Assembly: GCA_963677215.1 (NCBI GenBank)
Contig: OY781919.1
Span: forward strand, 1,116,001-1,180,000
DNA length: 64,000 nt
DNA from: G963676795 sp963677215
Lineage (GTDB): Bacteria > Desulfobacterota > Desulfuromonadia > Desulfuromonadales > Geopsychrobacteraceae
Direction of reading: 5' to 3'
A program made the position numbers and the translations under genes. Positions within the stretch are counted from its first letter, which is position 1. Every line of letters starts with the position of its first letter. Of the stretch, positions 51,933-61,253 are shown one piece after another. The notes beneath the pieces were generated by a model. It saw nothing but the letters and a program-made list of their open reading frames with translations, was not told where the DNA came from and did not search any database.

Positions 51933-53339
51933 ATGAACAAAGGAAAAATCACACAGGTTATCGGCCCTGTTGTCGACGTCGAATTTGAACCTGGAAAATT
52001 GCCGGAAGTTTATCATGCTCTGAAAATCACCAACCCATCTTTGGGTGAAGGTGAATGGAACCTGGTTTGTGAGGTTGCTCAGCACCTTGGTGAAAACACT
52101 GTCCGTACTATCGCTATGGACGGTACCGACGGTCTGGTTCGTGGTCAGGAAGTTCTCGATACCGGCGCACAGATTCAGATGCCTGTTGGTCCCAAGACCC
52201 TCGGCCGGATTATGAACGTCGTCGGTGAGCCGGTTGACGAGGCTGGTCCGGTTGGTGCTGACCTGACTTGGGGTATTCACCGCGCAGCGCCTGAATTCGT
52301 AAACCAGTCAACCAAAGTCGAGTCCTTCGAAACCGGTATCAAGGTCGTTGACCTTCTCGCTCCTTACTCCCGTGGTGGTAAGATCGGTCTGTTCGGCGGC
52401 GCCGGTGTTGGTAAGACCGTTCTGATCATGGAGCTGATCAACAATATCGCCAAGCAACACGGCGGTTTCTCGGTTTTCGCCGGTGTTGGTGAGCGGACCC
52501 GTGAGGGGAATGACCTCTGGGAAGAGATGAAAGAGTCCGGCGTTCTCGATAAGGCCGCTCTGATCTACGGCCAGATGAATGAGCCTCCTGGAGCGCGTGC
52601 TCGTGTTGCTCTGTCGGCTCTGACCATCGCTGAATACTTCCGTGATGAGGAAGGTCAGGACGTTCTGCTGTTCGTCGATAACATCTTCCGCTTTACCCAG
52701 GCGGGTTCCGAGGTTTCGGCGCTGCTCGGCCGTATTCCATCGGCCGTTGGTTACCAGCCAACCCTGTCGACCGAGATGGGTGAGCTGCAGGAACGTATTA
52801 CCACCACTGACAAGGGTTCCATCACCTCTGTTCAGGCTATCTACGTCCCAGCCGATGACTTGACTGACCCGGCTCCTGCGACCGCCTTTGCTCACTTGGA
52901 TGCAACCACTGTTCTCTCTCGTCAGATTGCCGAGCTCGGTATCTATCCTGCGGTTGACCCGCTTGACTCCACCAGCCGGATCCTTGATCCGCAGGTTATC
53001 GGCGAAGAGCACTACAAGGTCGCTCGTGACGTTCAGTACATTCTGCAGCGTTACAAGGATCTTCAGGACATCATCGCCATCCTTGGTATGGACGAGCTTT
53101 CCGAAGAGGATAAACTGGTTGTTGCTCGTGCCCGTAAGGTTCAGCGTTTCCTTTCGCAGCCGTTTCACGTTGCTGAGGTCTTCACCGGTTCACCAGGTAA
53201 ATACGTTGAACTGAAGGACACTATCAAAGGTTTCCGTGAGATCGTTGAAGGCAAGCATGATAATCTGCCGGAGCAGGCGTTTTATCTGGTTGGAACAATC
53301 GAAGAAGCAATCGAAAAAGCTCAGAAGATGTCGGCCTGA
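51933..53339 (+). CDS. atpD: ATP synthase F1 subunit beta
   Basis: Catalytic subunit, 468 aa. Walker A GGAGVGKTVLIMELI, the catalytic Glu in VGERTREGNDLW, the Walker B LLFVDNIFRFTQAGSEVS block, and IYPAVDPLDSTSR are all present. AAGGAGG lies 13 bases upstream of the ATG. Confidence 0.98.
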   Translation: MNKGKITQVIGPVVDVEFEPGKLPEVYHALKITNPSLGEGEWNLVCEVAQHLGENTVRTIAMDGTDGLVRGQEVLDTGAQIQMPVGPKTLGRIMNVVGEPVDEAGPVGADLTWGIHRAAPEFVNQSTKVESFETGIKVVDLLAPYSRGGKIGLFGGAGVGKTVLIMELINNIAKQHGGFSVFAGVGERTREGNDLWEEMKESGVLDKAALIYGQMNEPPGARARVALSALTIAEYFRDEEGQDVLLFVDNIFRFTQAGSEVSALLGRIPSAVGYQPTLSTEMGELQERITTTDKGSITSVQAIYVPADDLTDPAPATAFAHLDATTVLSRQIAELGIYPAVDPLDSTSRILDPQVIGEEHYKVARDVQYILQRYKDLQDIIAILGMDELSEEDKLVVARARKVQRFLSQPFHVAEVFTGSPGKYVELKDTIKGFREIVEGKHDNLPEQAFYLVGTIEEAIEKAQKMSA

Positions 53340-53377
53340 TCAGGTCCATTAGCTGATTTTTCAAAAAAAGGACAGTC

Positions 53378-53791
53378 GTGATGGCTGAGAAATTAAAGCT
53401 TGAAATGGTGACACCTTACAAGAAGGTGCTTTCCGAAGAGGTAGATGAAGTCACTGCCCCTGGTCTGGCCGGTGAACTTGGCATTCTGCCTGGTCACACC
53501 CCGTTGCTGACAACTCTTAAGGTCGGTGAACTCGATTACAAGATCGGTAACGAGACTTTTCATATTGCTGTCAACTGGGGCTACCTGGAAGTCGAAAATG
53601 ATGCGGTTACGATTCTGGTCGATACTGCAGAAAGAGCGGACGAAATTGATCTTGAGCGGGCAAAAGCTGCATTAGGACGCGCAGAAGAAGCGCTCAAAGG
53701 ACTTTCCCATGAAGACAAGCAGTACAAGATCATGGAAGCTGCTTTGCAGCGCGCAATGATACGGATTCAGGTCGCGGGCAAGGGCCGTTGA
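53378..53791 (+). CDS. atpC: ATP synthase F1 subunit epsilon
   Basis: Rotor-stalk and regulatory subunit, 137 aa. N-terminal beta-barrel LEMVTPYKKVLSEEVDEVTA with GELGILPGHTPLLTTLKVG, then a helical hairpin (DLERAKAALGRAEEALKG). Last gene of the operon; the a and c subunit genes (atpB, atpE) are not here and must be elsewhere. Confidence 0.96.
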   Translation: MMAEKLKLEMVTPYKKVLSEEVDEVTAPGLAGELGILPGHTPLLTTLKVGELDYKIGNETFHIAVNWGYLEVENDAVTILVDTAERADEIDLERAKAALGRAEEALKGLSHEDKQYKIMEAALQRAMIRIQVAGKGR

Positions 53792-53814
53792 AATTAAGCA
53801 TAGATTGATTGAAT

Positions 53815-53846
53815 AAAAACAGCATCCGTCAGGATGCTGTTTTTAT
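53815..53846. terminator. Bidirectional terminator between atpC and a convergent gene
   Basis: Stem AAAAACAGCATCC (53815-53827) / GGATGCTGTTTTT (53832-53844), perfect, 4-base loop. A T-run ends it on either strand, so it can serve both atpC and the convergent TIM-barrel gene, whose stop codon lies inside it. Confidence 0.92.
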
Positions 53847-54625
53847 TTATCCAGAAGAAACTTTCGGGTTAATCTGTGGGATTCAAGCAGATCAGGAGCT
53901 GTTCTGTTTTCCAGTGTGTAGGTCAACTGCAGTCGCTTGTTGCCGAGATGCTGAAAAAACAGTTCAACTGGGGCTGTCCCTGCAGAAAGAGCATAATGAT
54001 CATCGCTGATTCCGAAGTTGTTATGAAGATGCACATGGCTTAGATAATCACATGTTGCATCAACCCAGTGCTCTAAAGAGGTCTGGCCGAAAATATTCCA
54101 GTGGCCAAGGTCAAAAACGTGCCTGAAATGTTCGGAAGCAATTGATTCGAACAGATAAAGAAGAGGATCCGGTGACGCTTCGTAGATATTTTCGAGGCAG
54201 ATAACACAGCCGGACTGCTCAGCTTGATGTATAAGCACGGGCCAGAAAGTCAGAGAGTTTTCGATCCACTCCTGCAGATTGAAATGTTCCCTGTGTTCCG
54301 GAATTGACGGGTGAAATATGACCTTGTGTGCTTGAAGGCAGTCAGCGAGTTTCAAGGCCCTTGATGCCAGTTCGAAGGATCTGTTGCGTAACTTCAAATC
54401 CGAGCTGCCCGGGGTAAACTCGGTGAACGGGGCATGGAGTGTCAGCTTCAGTCCCTCCCGGTGCAACAAGTGAGCAGTTTCTCCGAGACTATGAAAATCA
54501 AGCTGAGCTAGCGAAACGGTCTGGCAGGCAACCTCTGGCTGCAGGGAGTTATCGATCAGAAAACCGATTTTTTCAGTCAATAGCTGAGCCGGAATGTTGA
54601 CATAGATCAGATCGTTTACAGACAT
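53843..54625 (-). CDS. Sugar phosphate isomerase/epimerase-like TIM-barrel protein
   Basis: A 260-aa protein of the AP endonuclease 2/xylose isomerase-like fold. Probable metal ligands sit in KLTLHAPFTE, HKVIFHPSI, CVICLENIYE, FDLGHWN and HVHLHNNFG. The exact reaction is unknown; it may be a sugar or cobamide-related phosphodiesterase or epimerase. It begins 10 bases inside the K+ channel gene, so the two are coupled. A non-isomerase role is possible. Confidence 0.75.
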   Translation of the reverse strand: MSVNDLIYVNIPAQLLTEKIGFLIDNSLQPEVACQTVSLAQLDFHSLGETAHLLHREGLKLTLHAPFTEFTPGSSDLKLRNRSFELASRALKLADCLQAHKVIFHPSIPEHREHFNLQEWIENSLTFWPVLIHQAEQSGCVICLENIYEASPDPLLYLFESIASEHFRHVFDLGHWNIFGQTSLEHWVDATCDYLSHVHLHNNFGISDDHYALSAGTAPVELFFQHLGNKRLQLTYTLENRTAPDLLESHRLTRKFLLDK

Positions 54626-55620
54626 TTGTTAGCCGCAATCTGTTCTAGTTTTCTGATCTCTGGTTGTTCACCGAGAGCGATCAGGGTATCGCCGGCTTGA
54701 ATGATGGTTTGTGCCGAAGGGTTGAAATTCATAGTGTTACCATTTTTGATACCGACTATGATAAGCCCGAGGTCTTTACGGATTCCGCTGTCGAGAAGTG
54801 GTTTGCCGACCAGCGAAGAGTTTGCAGTGACAGGTATTTCATCCAGTTGTAATTCGATGTTGTTGTGACCGGTTGCAATATCGATGAAATCGACGACAGA
54901 TGGTCGTAAAACAGCCTGGGCCATGCGATAAGCTCCCATGGAATAAGGCGATACAACTTTGTTGGCTCCGGCACTGATTAGTTTTTTTTCCGTTCCGTCT
55001 TCACTGGCCCGGGCCATGATGAAAAGGTTCGGGTTGATACCGCGGGCGGAGAGGACGATGTAGACGTTGGCCGAATCGGTTGAAACCGCGGTTATCAGAC
55101 CTTTGGCCCGCTCGATACCAGCCTGAATGAGAGTTTCATCCTCTGTGGCGTCAGCACTGATATAGAGGAAACCGTCTTCTTCAAGGCGTTGAGCACTGTT
55201 GGGTGAGTTGTCGATGACGATGAAAGGGAGAGGTTTGCTGGCAAACTGCTTGCAGATCTGCCGGCCGATGCGCCCGTAGCCACAGATGATGTAATGGTTC
55301 TCAAGTTTTTTAATTTTGCTTTGCAATTTTTTTCTCCCCATAATTTGACGCAGTTGTCCTTCAACGATGAATTGAAGGGATGACGTCAGGGTGTAGGCGA
55401 TAGAACCGACACCAAAAATGATCAGAAATATGGTAAAGATCTGACCCTGGTGACTGAGCTTGTGAACTTCGCTATAGCCGACTGTCGCCAGGGTGATAGT
55501 CGTCATATAAAGAGATTCGAACAGGCTCCAGCCTTCGATCAGGCTGTAACCGATTGTACCACCGCCTATCAATATGATAAGAGTTGCAACGGCGAAATAG
55601 ATTTTTTTCAAAGGATCCAT
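54616..55620 (-). CDS. Potassium channel with RCK (TrkA-N/C) domains
   Basis: A 334-aa two-helix K+ channel. The membrane part is at about 8-85, with pore motif TLATVGYSEV (selectivity filter TVGYS at 46-50). A cytosolic RCK module follows, with NAD-binding IICGYGRIGRQICKQF and a C-terminal TrkA-C domain (residues about 250-330). It resembles MthK/Kch channels. It overlaps the TIM-barrel gene by 10 bases. Confidence 0.92.
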   Translation of the reverse strand: MDPLKKIYFAVATLIILIGGGTIGYSLIEGWSLFESLYMTTITLATVGYSEVHKLSHQGQIFTIFLIIFGVGSIAYTLTSSLQFIVEGQLRQIMGRKKLQSKIKKLENHYIICGYGRIGRQICKQFASKPLPFIVIDNSPNSAQRLEEDGFLYISADATEDETLIQAGIERAKGLITAVSTDSANVYIVLSARGINPNLFIMARASEDGTEKKLISAGANKVVSPYSMGAYRMAQAVLRPSVVDFIDIATGHNNIELQLDEIPVTANSSLVGKPLLDSGIRKDLGLIIVGIKNGNTMNFNPSAQTIIQAGDTLIALGEQPEIRKLEQIAANKCL

Positions 55621-55703
55621 GCCATACTCCGGATAAGAGAGATTATTGTATCCGGAGCTTTATAAATTTCAAATGATAATGACGAGAATCATTAAAAAAA
55701 TAG

Positions 55704-55731
55704 TTGACAAGATGTGTATACTGCATACAAT
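55704..55731 (+). promoter_or_regulatory. Promoter and probable operator of the FadR-type regulator gene
   Basis: TTGACA (55704-55709), 16 bases, TACAAT (55726-55731). Within it lies the dyad TGTAT (55715-55719) and ATACA (55725-55729), similar to FadR/VanR-type operators. This points to autoregulation. Confidence 0.6.
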
Positions 55732-55761
55732 TTACGTAATAACATGGAGGGTTCAAACGCA

Positions 55762-56436
55762 ATGAAGCCTATCGAGCGCCATCAGACATTACGGGAAAAG
55801 ATTCTCGAATCGATCCGTGAAGCGATTCTTAAGGGAAGCCTGAAGCCTGGAGAGAAGGTTGCCGAACCGGAGCTGGCAGAAAAATTCGGTATCAGCAGAA
55901 CGCCGATCCGTGAAGCATTCCGGCAGCTTGAATCGGAAGGGTATCTGACTGTCGTTCCGCGAAAAGGTGCTGTTGTTGCGGCGATGTCAGAACGGGATGT
56001 TCAGGAATTTTATGCCATCAAGAGTATTCTCGAAGGTTATGCGGCATCTCTTGCTGCAGCAAATCTGACTGACAAGGAGTTGAAAAAGCTCGAAACCATC
56101 AATGAAAAAATGGACCAGTTGGCAAAAGAAGGGGATGTCAAAGCCTTCTTCAAGGTTCATAATGAATTTCACGATATTTTTGTCAAAGCGGCCAACAATT
56201 CAAAACTCTACGATCTGATTCAGCAATTGGGCCTTAAATTCAGCCGTCTGCGCATGGCGTCACTTTCAGTCGAAGGCCGTATGGCCATCTCGGTCGACGA
56301 GCACGGCAAACTGCTCGATGCTTTCCGTCAGCATGATTCGGATCTGGCGCAGCAAATGGTCCAGAATACTGCAGGGATAGGAGGCAAGGCATTGCTGGAG
56401 AGCCTGTCAACGCAGGCGGGTTCAGATAAATCATAA
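55762..56436 (+). CDS. GntR-family transcriptional regulator, FadR subfamily
   Basis: A 224-aa regulator. N-terminal winged helix (LREKILESIREAILKGSLKP, ELAEKFGISRTPIREAFRQL, GYLTVVPRKGAVVA) and a C-terminal all-helical FCD domain that usually binds a metal and a carboxylate. Metal-ligand candidates are in FKVHNEFHDIF and in VDEHGKLLDAF. ATG 55762 is preferred over ATG 55744 because GGAGG (55746-55750) precedes it, though at 11 bases. The effector is unknown. It is monocistronic with a terminator. Confidence 0.88.
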   Translation: MKPIERHQTLREKILESIREAILKGSLKPGEKVAEPELAEKFGISRTPIREAFRQLESEGYLTVVPRKGAVVAAMSERDVQEFYAIKSILEGYAASLAAANLTDKELKKLETINEKMDQLAKEGDVKAFFKVHNEFHDIFVKAANNSKLYDLIQQLGLKFSRLRMASLSVEGRMAISVDEHGKLLDAFRQHDSDLAQQMVQNTAGIGGKALLESLSTQAGSDKS

Positions 56437-56447
56437 AGAAGAAAAAG

Positions 56448-56474
56448 AAGCTCCTTTTATAGGGGCTTTTTTTT
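56448..56474 (+). terminator. Terminator of the FadR-type regulator gene
   Basis: AAGCTCCT (56448-56455) pairs with AGGGGCTT (56461-56468, one G-T pair) followed by a run of T. Confidence 0.8.
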
Positions 56475-56485
56475 ATCTGTAATAG

Positions 56486-57355
56486 TCAGTGAAGGCTGTC
56501 GAGTGACTTGAGTTTGAGATTAAAGAAATCAGTCCACAGATTGTCCACACAGGTGTTGCCCTGAGTCAGCATGCTGAGTTGATCACTGGTCAGTGGAAAC
56601 AAAGGAAGGTGTTGAAGAACGGAGATCAGTGGTGATACCGCAGCCAAAGGTAGTCGAACTTTGCGCACTGCAGGGCCATGACCGCTAATCTGAGCGATGC
56701 GGTCAAGAAGCTCGGTGTAGGAGAGAGACTCTGGGCCACCGCAGCAGTAGGTTTGAGAAATACTTTCCGGGCGCTCGAGTGCGTCAACAATGGCACTCGC
56801 GACATCGGTGACATGAACAGGCTGCAACCGGTAGTTGCCAGAACCGAAAACAGGGATCACCGGAAACAGCTTGATAAGCCTGGCAAGCAGGGTAACAAAC
56901 AGATCGTCCGGTCCGAAGATCAGTGAAGGACGGAAAATTGTCCAGTCGAGTTCGGAGCTGCAAACGTGCTGTTCGGCTGTGAATTTGGTCTGGTGATAAC
57001 CTGTGACTGAGTCTGCTGAGGCGCCATTGGCACTCATCTGAATGTAGCGTTTCACATTACAGTCAGCAGTCGCTTTTATCATATTCTGTGTCGCCAAAGA
57101 GTGAAGACGCTCGAAGGTTATACCTTGGGAGCGTTTTTCCCGGATGATGCCGACCAGATGGATGACCGCATCGCAGCCCTCGATGCCGCTTAAACTGTCA
57201 GCACGGGTGATATCGCCACTGACTGTTTCAACAGCATGATGCTGCAAAGGCAGTGCTGAATGAGTCAGTGCCCTGACCTGATGATTTCTATCGACAAGCT
57301 GCTGAATGACAAAGCGGCCGACGAAACCACTTCCACCTGTAACGAAGACCTTCAT
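56486..57355 (-). CDS. NAD-dependent epimerase/dehydratase-like protein
   Basis: A 289-aa atypical short-chain dehydrogenase. N-terminal Rossmann motif VFVTGGSGFVGRFVIQQL; GCDAVIHLVGIIRE; and a degenerate YXXXK region (YHQTKFTAE). The group includes complex I NDUFA9-like and quinone-linked oxidoreductases. It lies convergent to the FadR-type regulator. Its substrate is unknown. Confidence 0.85.
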   Translation of the reverse strand: MKVFVTGGSGFVGRFVIQQLVDRNHQVRALTHSALPLQHHAVETVSGDITRADSLSGIEGCDAVIHLVGIIREKRSQGITFERLHSLATQNMIKATADCNVKRYIQMSANGASADSVTGYHQTKFTAEQHVCSSELDWTIFRPSLIFGPDDLFVTLLARLIKLFPVIPVFGSGNYRLQPVHVTDVASAIVDALERPESISQTYCCGGPESLSYTELLDRIAQISGHGPAVRKVRLPLAAVSPLISVLQHLPLFPLTSDQLSMLTQGNTCVDNLWTDFFNLKLKSLDSLH

Positions 57356-57578
57356 ATCTCTCTCCTGTATGGATCAATGTAGATTATAGCAGATCTGCAC
57401 GCTGCAGGAAAAACCGACAAGTCCGCATACAACAGTGTTATGAAAAATAAAGAAAAACACGTTGAGCTGTTGTCTTAATGTGGCTGATGAGCTATTTTCC
57501 AGTCTTGTTTGTGATTTTATATGCGGCCACTGGCCAACATCTGAGAATTTAAAAAAAACGCAATGTTTAGGAGAGAAA
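57356..57578 (+). other. Divergent region upstream of pckA
   Basis: Contains the pckA promoter and leader and the promoter of the divergent epimerase-like gene. An in-frame extension upstream of ATG 57579 has no ribosome site and is not like PEP carboxykinase. I found no clear regulatory motif by eye. Confidence 0.4.
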
Positions 57579-59162
57579 ATGAACAATCTGACAGCAGCAG
57601 ACTTGGGGTTGAAGAGTGTCGGGGCGGTATACCACAACCTTGATTATCCGGGACTGTTTGATCATGAATTGAAGAATCAGGAAGGTGCGATTTCCGAGAA
57701 CGGGACCATGATGGTCGATACCGGCAAGTTTACCGGACGTTCGCCGAAGGACAAGTATTTCGTCAAGCAGGCAGGCTCAGCAGAGACGATCGCCTGGGGC
57801 AACATCAATCAGCCTGTATCGGCAGAGATCTTTGATGTGCTCTATGCGGAAGTCATCGACTACCTGTCCGGCAAGGACATCTATGTTACTGACGGCTACT
57901 GCGGAGCCAACCCCCAGACCCGCAAACAGGTGCGTTTTGTCACCCAGATCGCCTGGCAGTCTCACTTTGTCAAAAACATGTTCATCCGCCCCGGTGCTGA
58001 TGAACTCGTGGAGTTTCAGCCGAATTTTACCGTGTACAATGCGTCCGGGCTGACCAATCCAAAATGGCAGGAGATGGGACTGAACTCCGAGGTTTTCGTC
58101 ATCTTCAATATCGAAAAGAATGTCGCAATTATCGGTGGCACCTGGTACGGCGGTGAAATGAAAAAAGGGATTTTCACCATGATGAACTACTGGCTGCCTC
58201 TGGAGAAGATCCTGGCTATGCACTGCAGCGCCAACGTCGGCAAGGACGGAGATGTCTGTCTCTTTTTTGGTCTCTCCGGAACCGGAAAAACCACCTTGTC
58301 GACCGATGCCGCCCGTAAACTGATCGGTGATGACGAACACGGCTGGGACGAAGACGGGATCTTCAATTTCGAAGGCGGCTGCTACGCCAAGTGCATCGAT
58401 CTTTCTGCCGAGAGCGAGCCGGAGATTTTTGGCGCCATCAGGCGTAATGCGTTGCTCGAAAACGTCGTCTACGACGAAGACGGTATCATCGACTTCAAGG
58501 ATGGATCGAAAACCGAGAATACCAGGGTTTCCTATCCGATTGATCATATCGACAATCATGATTCCTCGCTCAAGGGGGGGCACCCGAAGAACATCATCTT
58601 TCTGACCTGTGATGCTTTCGGAGTTCTGCCCCCGGTTTCCAAGTTGACCAAAGAGCAGGCGATGTATTACTTCCTGTCCGGCTATACTGCCAAGGTCGCC
58701 GGTACCGAGCGTGGCATCACCGAACCTCAGGCGGCGTTTTCAGCCTGTTTCGGCGAAGCCTTCCTGCCGCTGCATCCGACCGTCTATGCCAGCCTGCTGG
58801 GAGAGAAGATGGAGCAACATAACGTCAATGCCTACCTGGTCAATACCGGTTGGGCCGGCGGCGGTTACGGTGTTGGCAAGCGGATGAGCATCAAGGCGAC
58901 TCGCGCCTGCATCAATGCCATTCTTGACGGCAGCATCAATGCTGCCGAATTTGAGCAGACCAACTTCTTCAAGCTGAATATTCCGAAGTCGCTGCCGGGT
59001 GTCGACGACCACCTGCTCAATCCGCGCAACGCCTGGAGTGATAAGGCTGAGTTCGATGCAACGGCGGAGAAACTGGCCGGCATGTTTATCGCGAACTTCA
59101 AGAAGTACATGACCGAAAACAGTGAATTCGATTTCACCAAGGCGGGCCCGCAACTCCCGTAA
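57579..59162 (+). CDS. pckA: Phosphoenolpyruvate carboxykinase (ATP)
   Basis: Converts oxaloacetate and ATP to phosphoenolpyruvate for gluconeogenesis. The 527-aa protein has TGRSPKDKYFV, the kinase-1a motif GLSGTGKTTLS, the DDEHGWDEDGIFNFEGGCYA block and LVNTGWAGGGYGVGKR. AGGAGA precedes ATG 57579 by 5 bases. It is monocistronic with a terminator. Confidence 0.97.
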   Translation: MNNLTAADLGLKSVGAVYHNLDYPGLFDHELKNQEGAISENGTMMVDTGKFTGRSPKDKYFVKQAGSAETIAWGNINQPVSAEIFDVLYAEVIDYLSGKDIYVTDGYCGANPQTRKQVRFVTQIAWQSHFVKNMFIRPGADELVEFQPNFTVYNASGLTNPKWQEMGLNSEVFVIFNIEKNVAIIGGTWYGGEMKKGIFTMMNYWLPLEKILAMHCSANVGKDGDVCLFFGLSGTGKTTLSTDAARKLIGDDEHGWDEDGIFNFEGGCYAKCIDLSAESEPEIFGAIRRNALLENVVYDEDGIIDFKDGSKTENTRVSYPIDHIDNHDSSLKGGHPKNIIFLTCDAFGVLPPVSKLTKEQAMYYFLSGYTAKVAGTERGITEPQAAFSACFGEAFLPLHPTVYASLLGEKMEQHNVNAYLVNTGWAGGGYGVGKRMSIKATRACINAILDGSINAAEFEQTNFFKLNIPKSLPGVDDHLLNPRNAWSDKAEFDATAEKLAGMFIANFKKYMTENSEFDFTKAGPQLP

Positions 59163-59185
59163 TGGTCAATCGGTTTCAGTACGGA

Positions 59186-59218
59186 AGCGGCCGGCAGTGA
59201 TGCGGCCGCTTTTTTTAT
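59186..59218 (+). terminator. Terminator of pckA
   Basis: AGCGGCCG (59186-59193) / CGGCCGCT (59203-59210), 9-base loop, then TTTTTTTATT. Confidence 0.9.
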
Positions 59219-59275
59219 TGCAGTTGCTTGACATATATTAAAAGAAAAATAATAATTAATTGTTAAAAATTAAAA

Positions 59276-60268
59276 ATGGATAAATGTATGATTTCTGGGG
59301 AAAAAAGCAGGAGAACGGAATTCGCATTGATCGACTGGATCGAACATCAGGTTGGTTCCAGCGATCTCCTGAGTCTGGGCATAGGTGATGACTGCGCCAT
59401 TCAGCCGCAACGGCCCGGCGAGGATCTGCTGACCAGTACCGATCTGCTTATCGAAGGAATCCATTTTAAACGCGAATGGACCGATTTTTTCTCCCTGGGA
59501 GCCAAGTCCGCCGCCGTCAACCTGAGTGATATTGCGGCGATGGGCGGACGAGCCCAGTGCGTGTTCCTTGGCCTTGCCCGTCCATCCGCGCTGGATGACA
59601 GCGATATTGAAGAACTGATCAGGGGGTTTGTCGCTGAAACGGCCCGCTACGGCGTTGTACTGGCCGGCGGTGATACCTGTGCCTCGCCGGGGCCGCTGAT
59701 GATTTCGGTCACTGTCCAGGGAGCGGTACTAAGCGGAACCGCAATCAGGCGTGATGGAGCACGACCTGGGGAATGGCTCTACGTTTCCGGGACCCTGGGG
59801 GACAGTGCCCTGGCCCTGCGGGCCCTGCAGGCTGGAGAAGTGGTTCGGCCGGCTCTGGCGCAGCGTTTTAACCGGCCGACGGCGCGGATTGAGCTGGGCC
59901 GATATTTGGCGGAAAACCGGTTGGCGACAGCCATGCTTGATATATCGGATGGCCTGCTTGGTGACCTGGGTCATATCCTTGAAGCTTCAGCGGTTGGTGC
60001 CGAGATTCTGCTGCAGCAACTGCCGTTATCCTCCGATTTTACCGAAGCACTGCACGATGATGAAGGGATGATAGATCTGGCCTTGAGTGGAGGTGAAGAT
60101 TATGAGCTGCTGTTTACTTCGGCTCGCGAAGATCTGGAGCAGTTGGCCGGGTTGCCCGTTGCAGTCACCAAGATCGGGCGCATGACTGCAGAGCGCAGGC
60201 TTCAGATTGTTGCAGGGGATGGCAGCCTCTATCAGTGCCGACAGGGAGGGTTTGATCATTTCGCCTGA
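59276..60268 (+). CDS. thiL: Thiamine-phosphate kinase
   Basis: Phosphorylates thiamine phosphate to thiamine diphosphate. The 330-aa protein has GIGDDCAIQP, TDLLIEGIHF, SAAVNLSDIAAMGGRA and LDISDGLLGDLGHI. ATG 59276 and ATG 59288 are both possible; neither has a strong ribosome site. It is followed by cheR with 1 base between them. Confidence 0.93.
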   Translation: MDKCMISGEKSRRTEFALIDWIEHQVGSSDLLSLGIGDDCAIQPQRPGEDLLTSTDLLIEGIHFKREWTDFFSLGAKSAAVNLSDIAAMGGRAQCVFLGLARPSALDDSDIEELIRGFVAETARYGVVLAGGDTCASPGPLMISVTVQGAVLSGTAIRRDGARPGEWLYVSGTLGDSALALRALQAGEVVRPALAQRFNRPTARIELGRYLAENRLATAMLDISDGLLGDLGHILEASAVGAEILLQQLPLSSDFTEALHDDEGMIDLALSGGEDYELLFTSAREDLEQLAGLPVAVTKIGRMTAERRLQIVAGDGSLYQCRQGGFDHFA

Positions 60269-60269
60269 G

Positions 60270-61190
60270 ATGAAAGACCCGGATCGAGAAAAACCGGAGA
60301 TTCTCCTGGAGAATCAAAAGGTGCTCTGCGTCGGCAGCCTCGTCAGTGATGACGATTACGCCAGGGTTGCTGATATTCTCAGGACGGAGCAGGGTTTTTC
60401 ACTTGAGGGGTACAAGGCACTGACCATGAAGAGGCGGCTTGCTGCCCGGGTCAGGGCCGCCGGTTTCAGCGATCTGGCTGCGTATATCGCCGGGCTTGCC
60501 AGTGATGAGGAGGAACAGCAGAAACTCCTGGCGGCTTTGAGTGTCCATGTCTCCCAGTTTTTTCGCAATCCGAGCTCGTTTATGGCACTCAAGAACAAGG
60601 TGCTTAAACGACTCTTTGAACAGGCCGGAACAAACGGACAAAAACTGCGCTTCTGGAGTGTCGGCTGTGCCTATGGCGAAGAGACCTACACCCTGGCCCT
60701 GATCTGCGAAGAGATCAAGGCTGCGGCTGAGAGCCTGATGATCATCGGCAGTGATCTGAGTAGCGAAGCGATCAAGCAGGCCCGCCAGGGGATCTATTCT
60801 GCGGAGCGCCTCAAGGGGGTGCCGGACGGGTTGAGAGACAGGTATTTCAGCAGCGCGGAGGGGCGCTACCGGATCGCTGAGGAGATTCGTCAGCAGGTGC
60901 GGTTTTTTCGCCATGATATTCTTGCCGAAAAACCCTTTTACCGGGCCGACCTGATTCTCTGCCGCAACCTGCTGATCTATTTTTCACGTGAACAGCAGGA
61001 GGTGATCCTGCGTTCTCTGGCCGAGACCCTGACTGCGGGAGGCTACCTGATGCTGGGGCGGGCCGAGACGCTGGCGCCCGCCTGTCGCGAACTGTTCAAC
61101 TGCATAGATCCGGCGGAAAGAATCTATCAGCGCACGAAAGAAACGCGTGATCAGCTTTTGAATGAACGCCATGGTTTGGACGGCCTGTAA
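60270..61190 (+). CDS. cheR: Chemotaxis protein methyltransferase CheR
   Basis: Methylates glutamates of chemoreceptors using SAM. The 306-aa protein has the N-terminal helical domain (MKRRLAARVRAAGF), the SAM-binding FWSVGCAYGEETYTLALICE, and DLILCRNLLIYFS. ATG 60270 lies one base after the thiL stop; a GGAGG at 60246 is too far, so coupling from thiL is likely. An in-frame TTG upstream is possible. Confidence 0.93.
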   Translation: MKDPDREKPEILLENQKVLCVGSLVSDDDYARVADILRTEQGFSLEGYKALTMKRRLAARVRAAGFSDLAAYIAGLASDEEEQQKLLAALSVHVSQFFRNPSSFMALKNKVLKRLFEQAGTNGQKLRFWSVGCAYGEETYTLALICEEIKAAAESLMIIGSDLSSEAIKQARQGIYSAERLKGVPDGLRDRYFSSAEGRYRIAEEIRQQVRFFRHDILAEKPFYRADLILCRNLLIYFSREQQEVILRSLAETLTAGGYLMLGRAETLAPACRELFNCIDPAERIYQRTKETRDQLLNERHGLDGL

Positions 61191-61253
61191 TCATCAGTAG
61201 CTTGTAGGGGGGGAGAAGATGGCTTTGCTCTGCCGTACCGAAGGAGAATGAAA

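Noticed and set aside
60983..60992. TTCACGTGAA palindrome in cheR as a second parS
   Set aside because: It matches only the core; the flanking bases differ at four of the 16 parS positions, and it lies in a conserved coding stretch.
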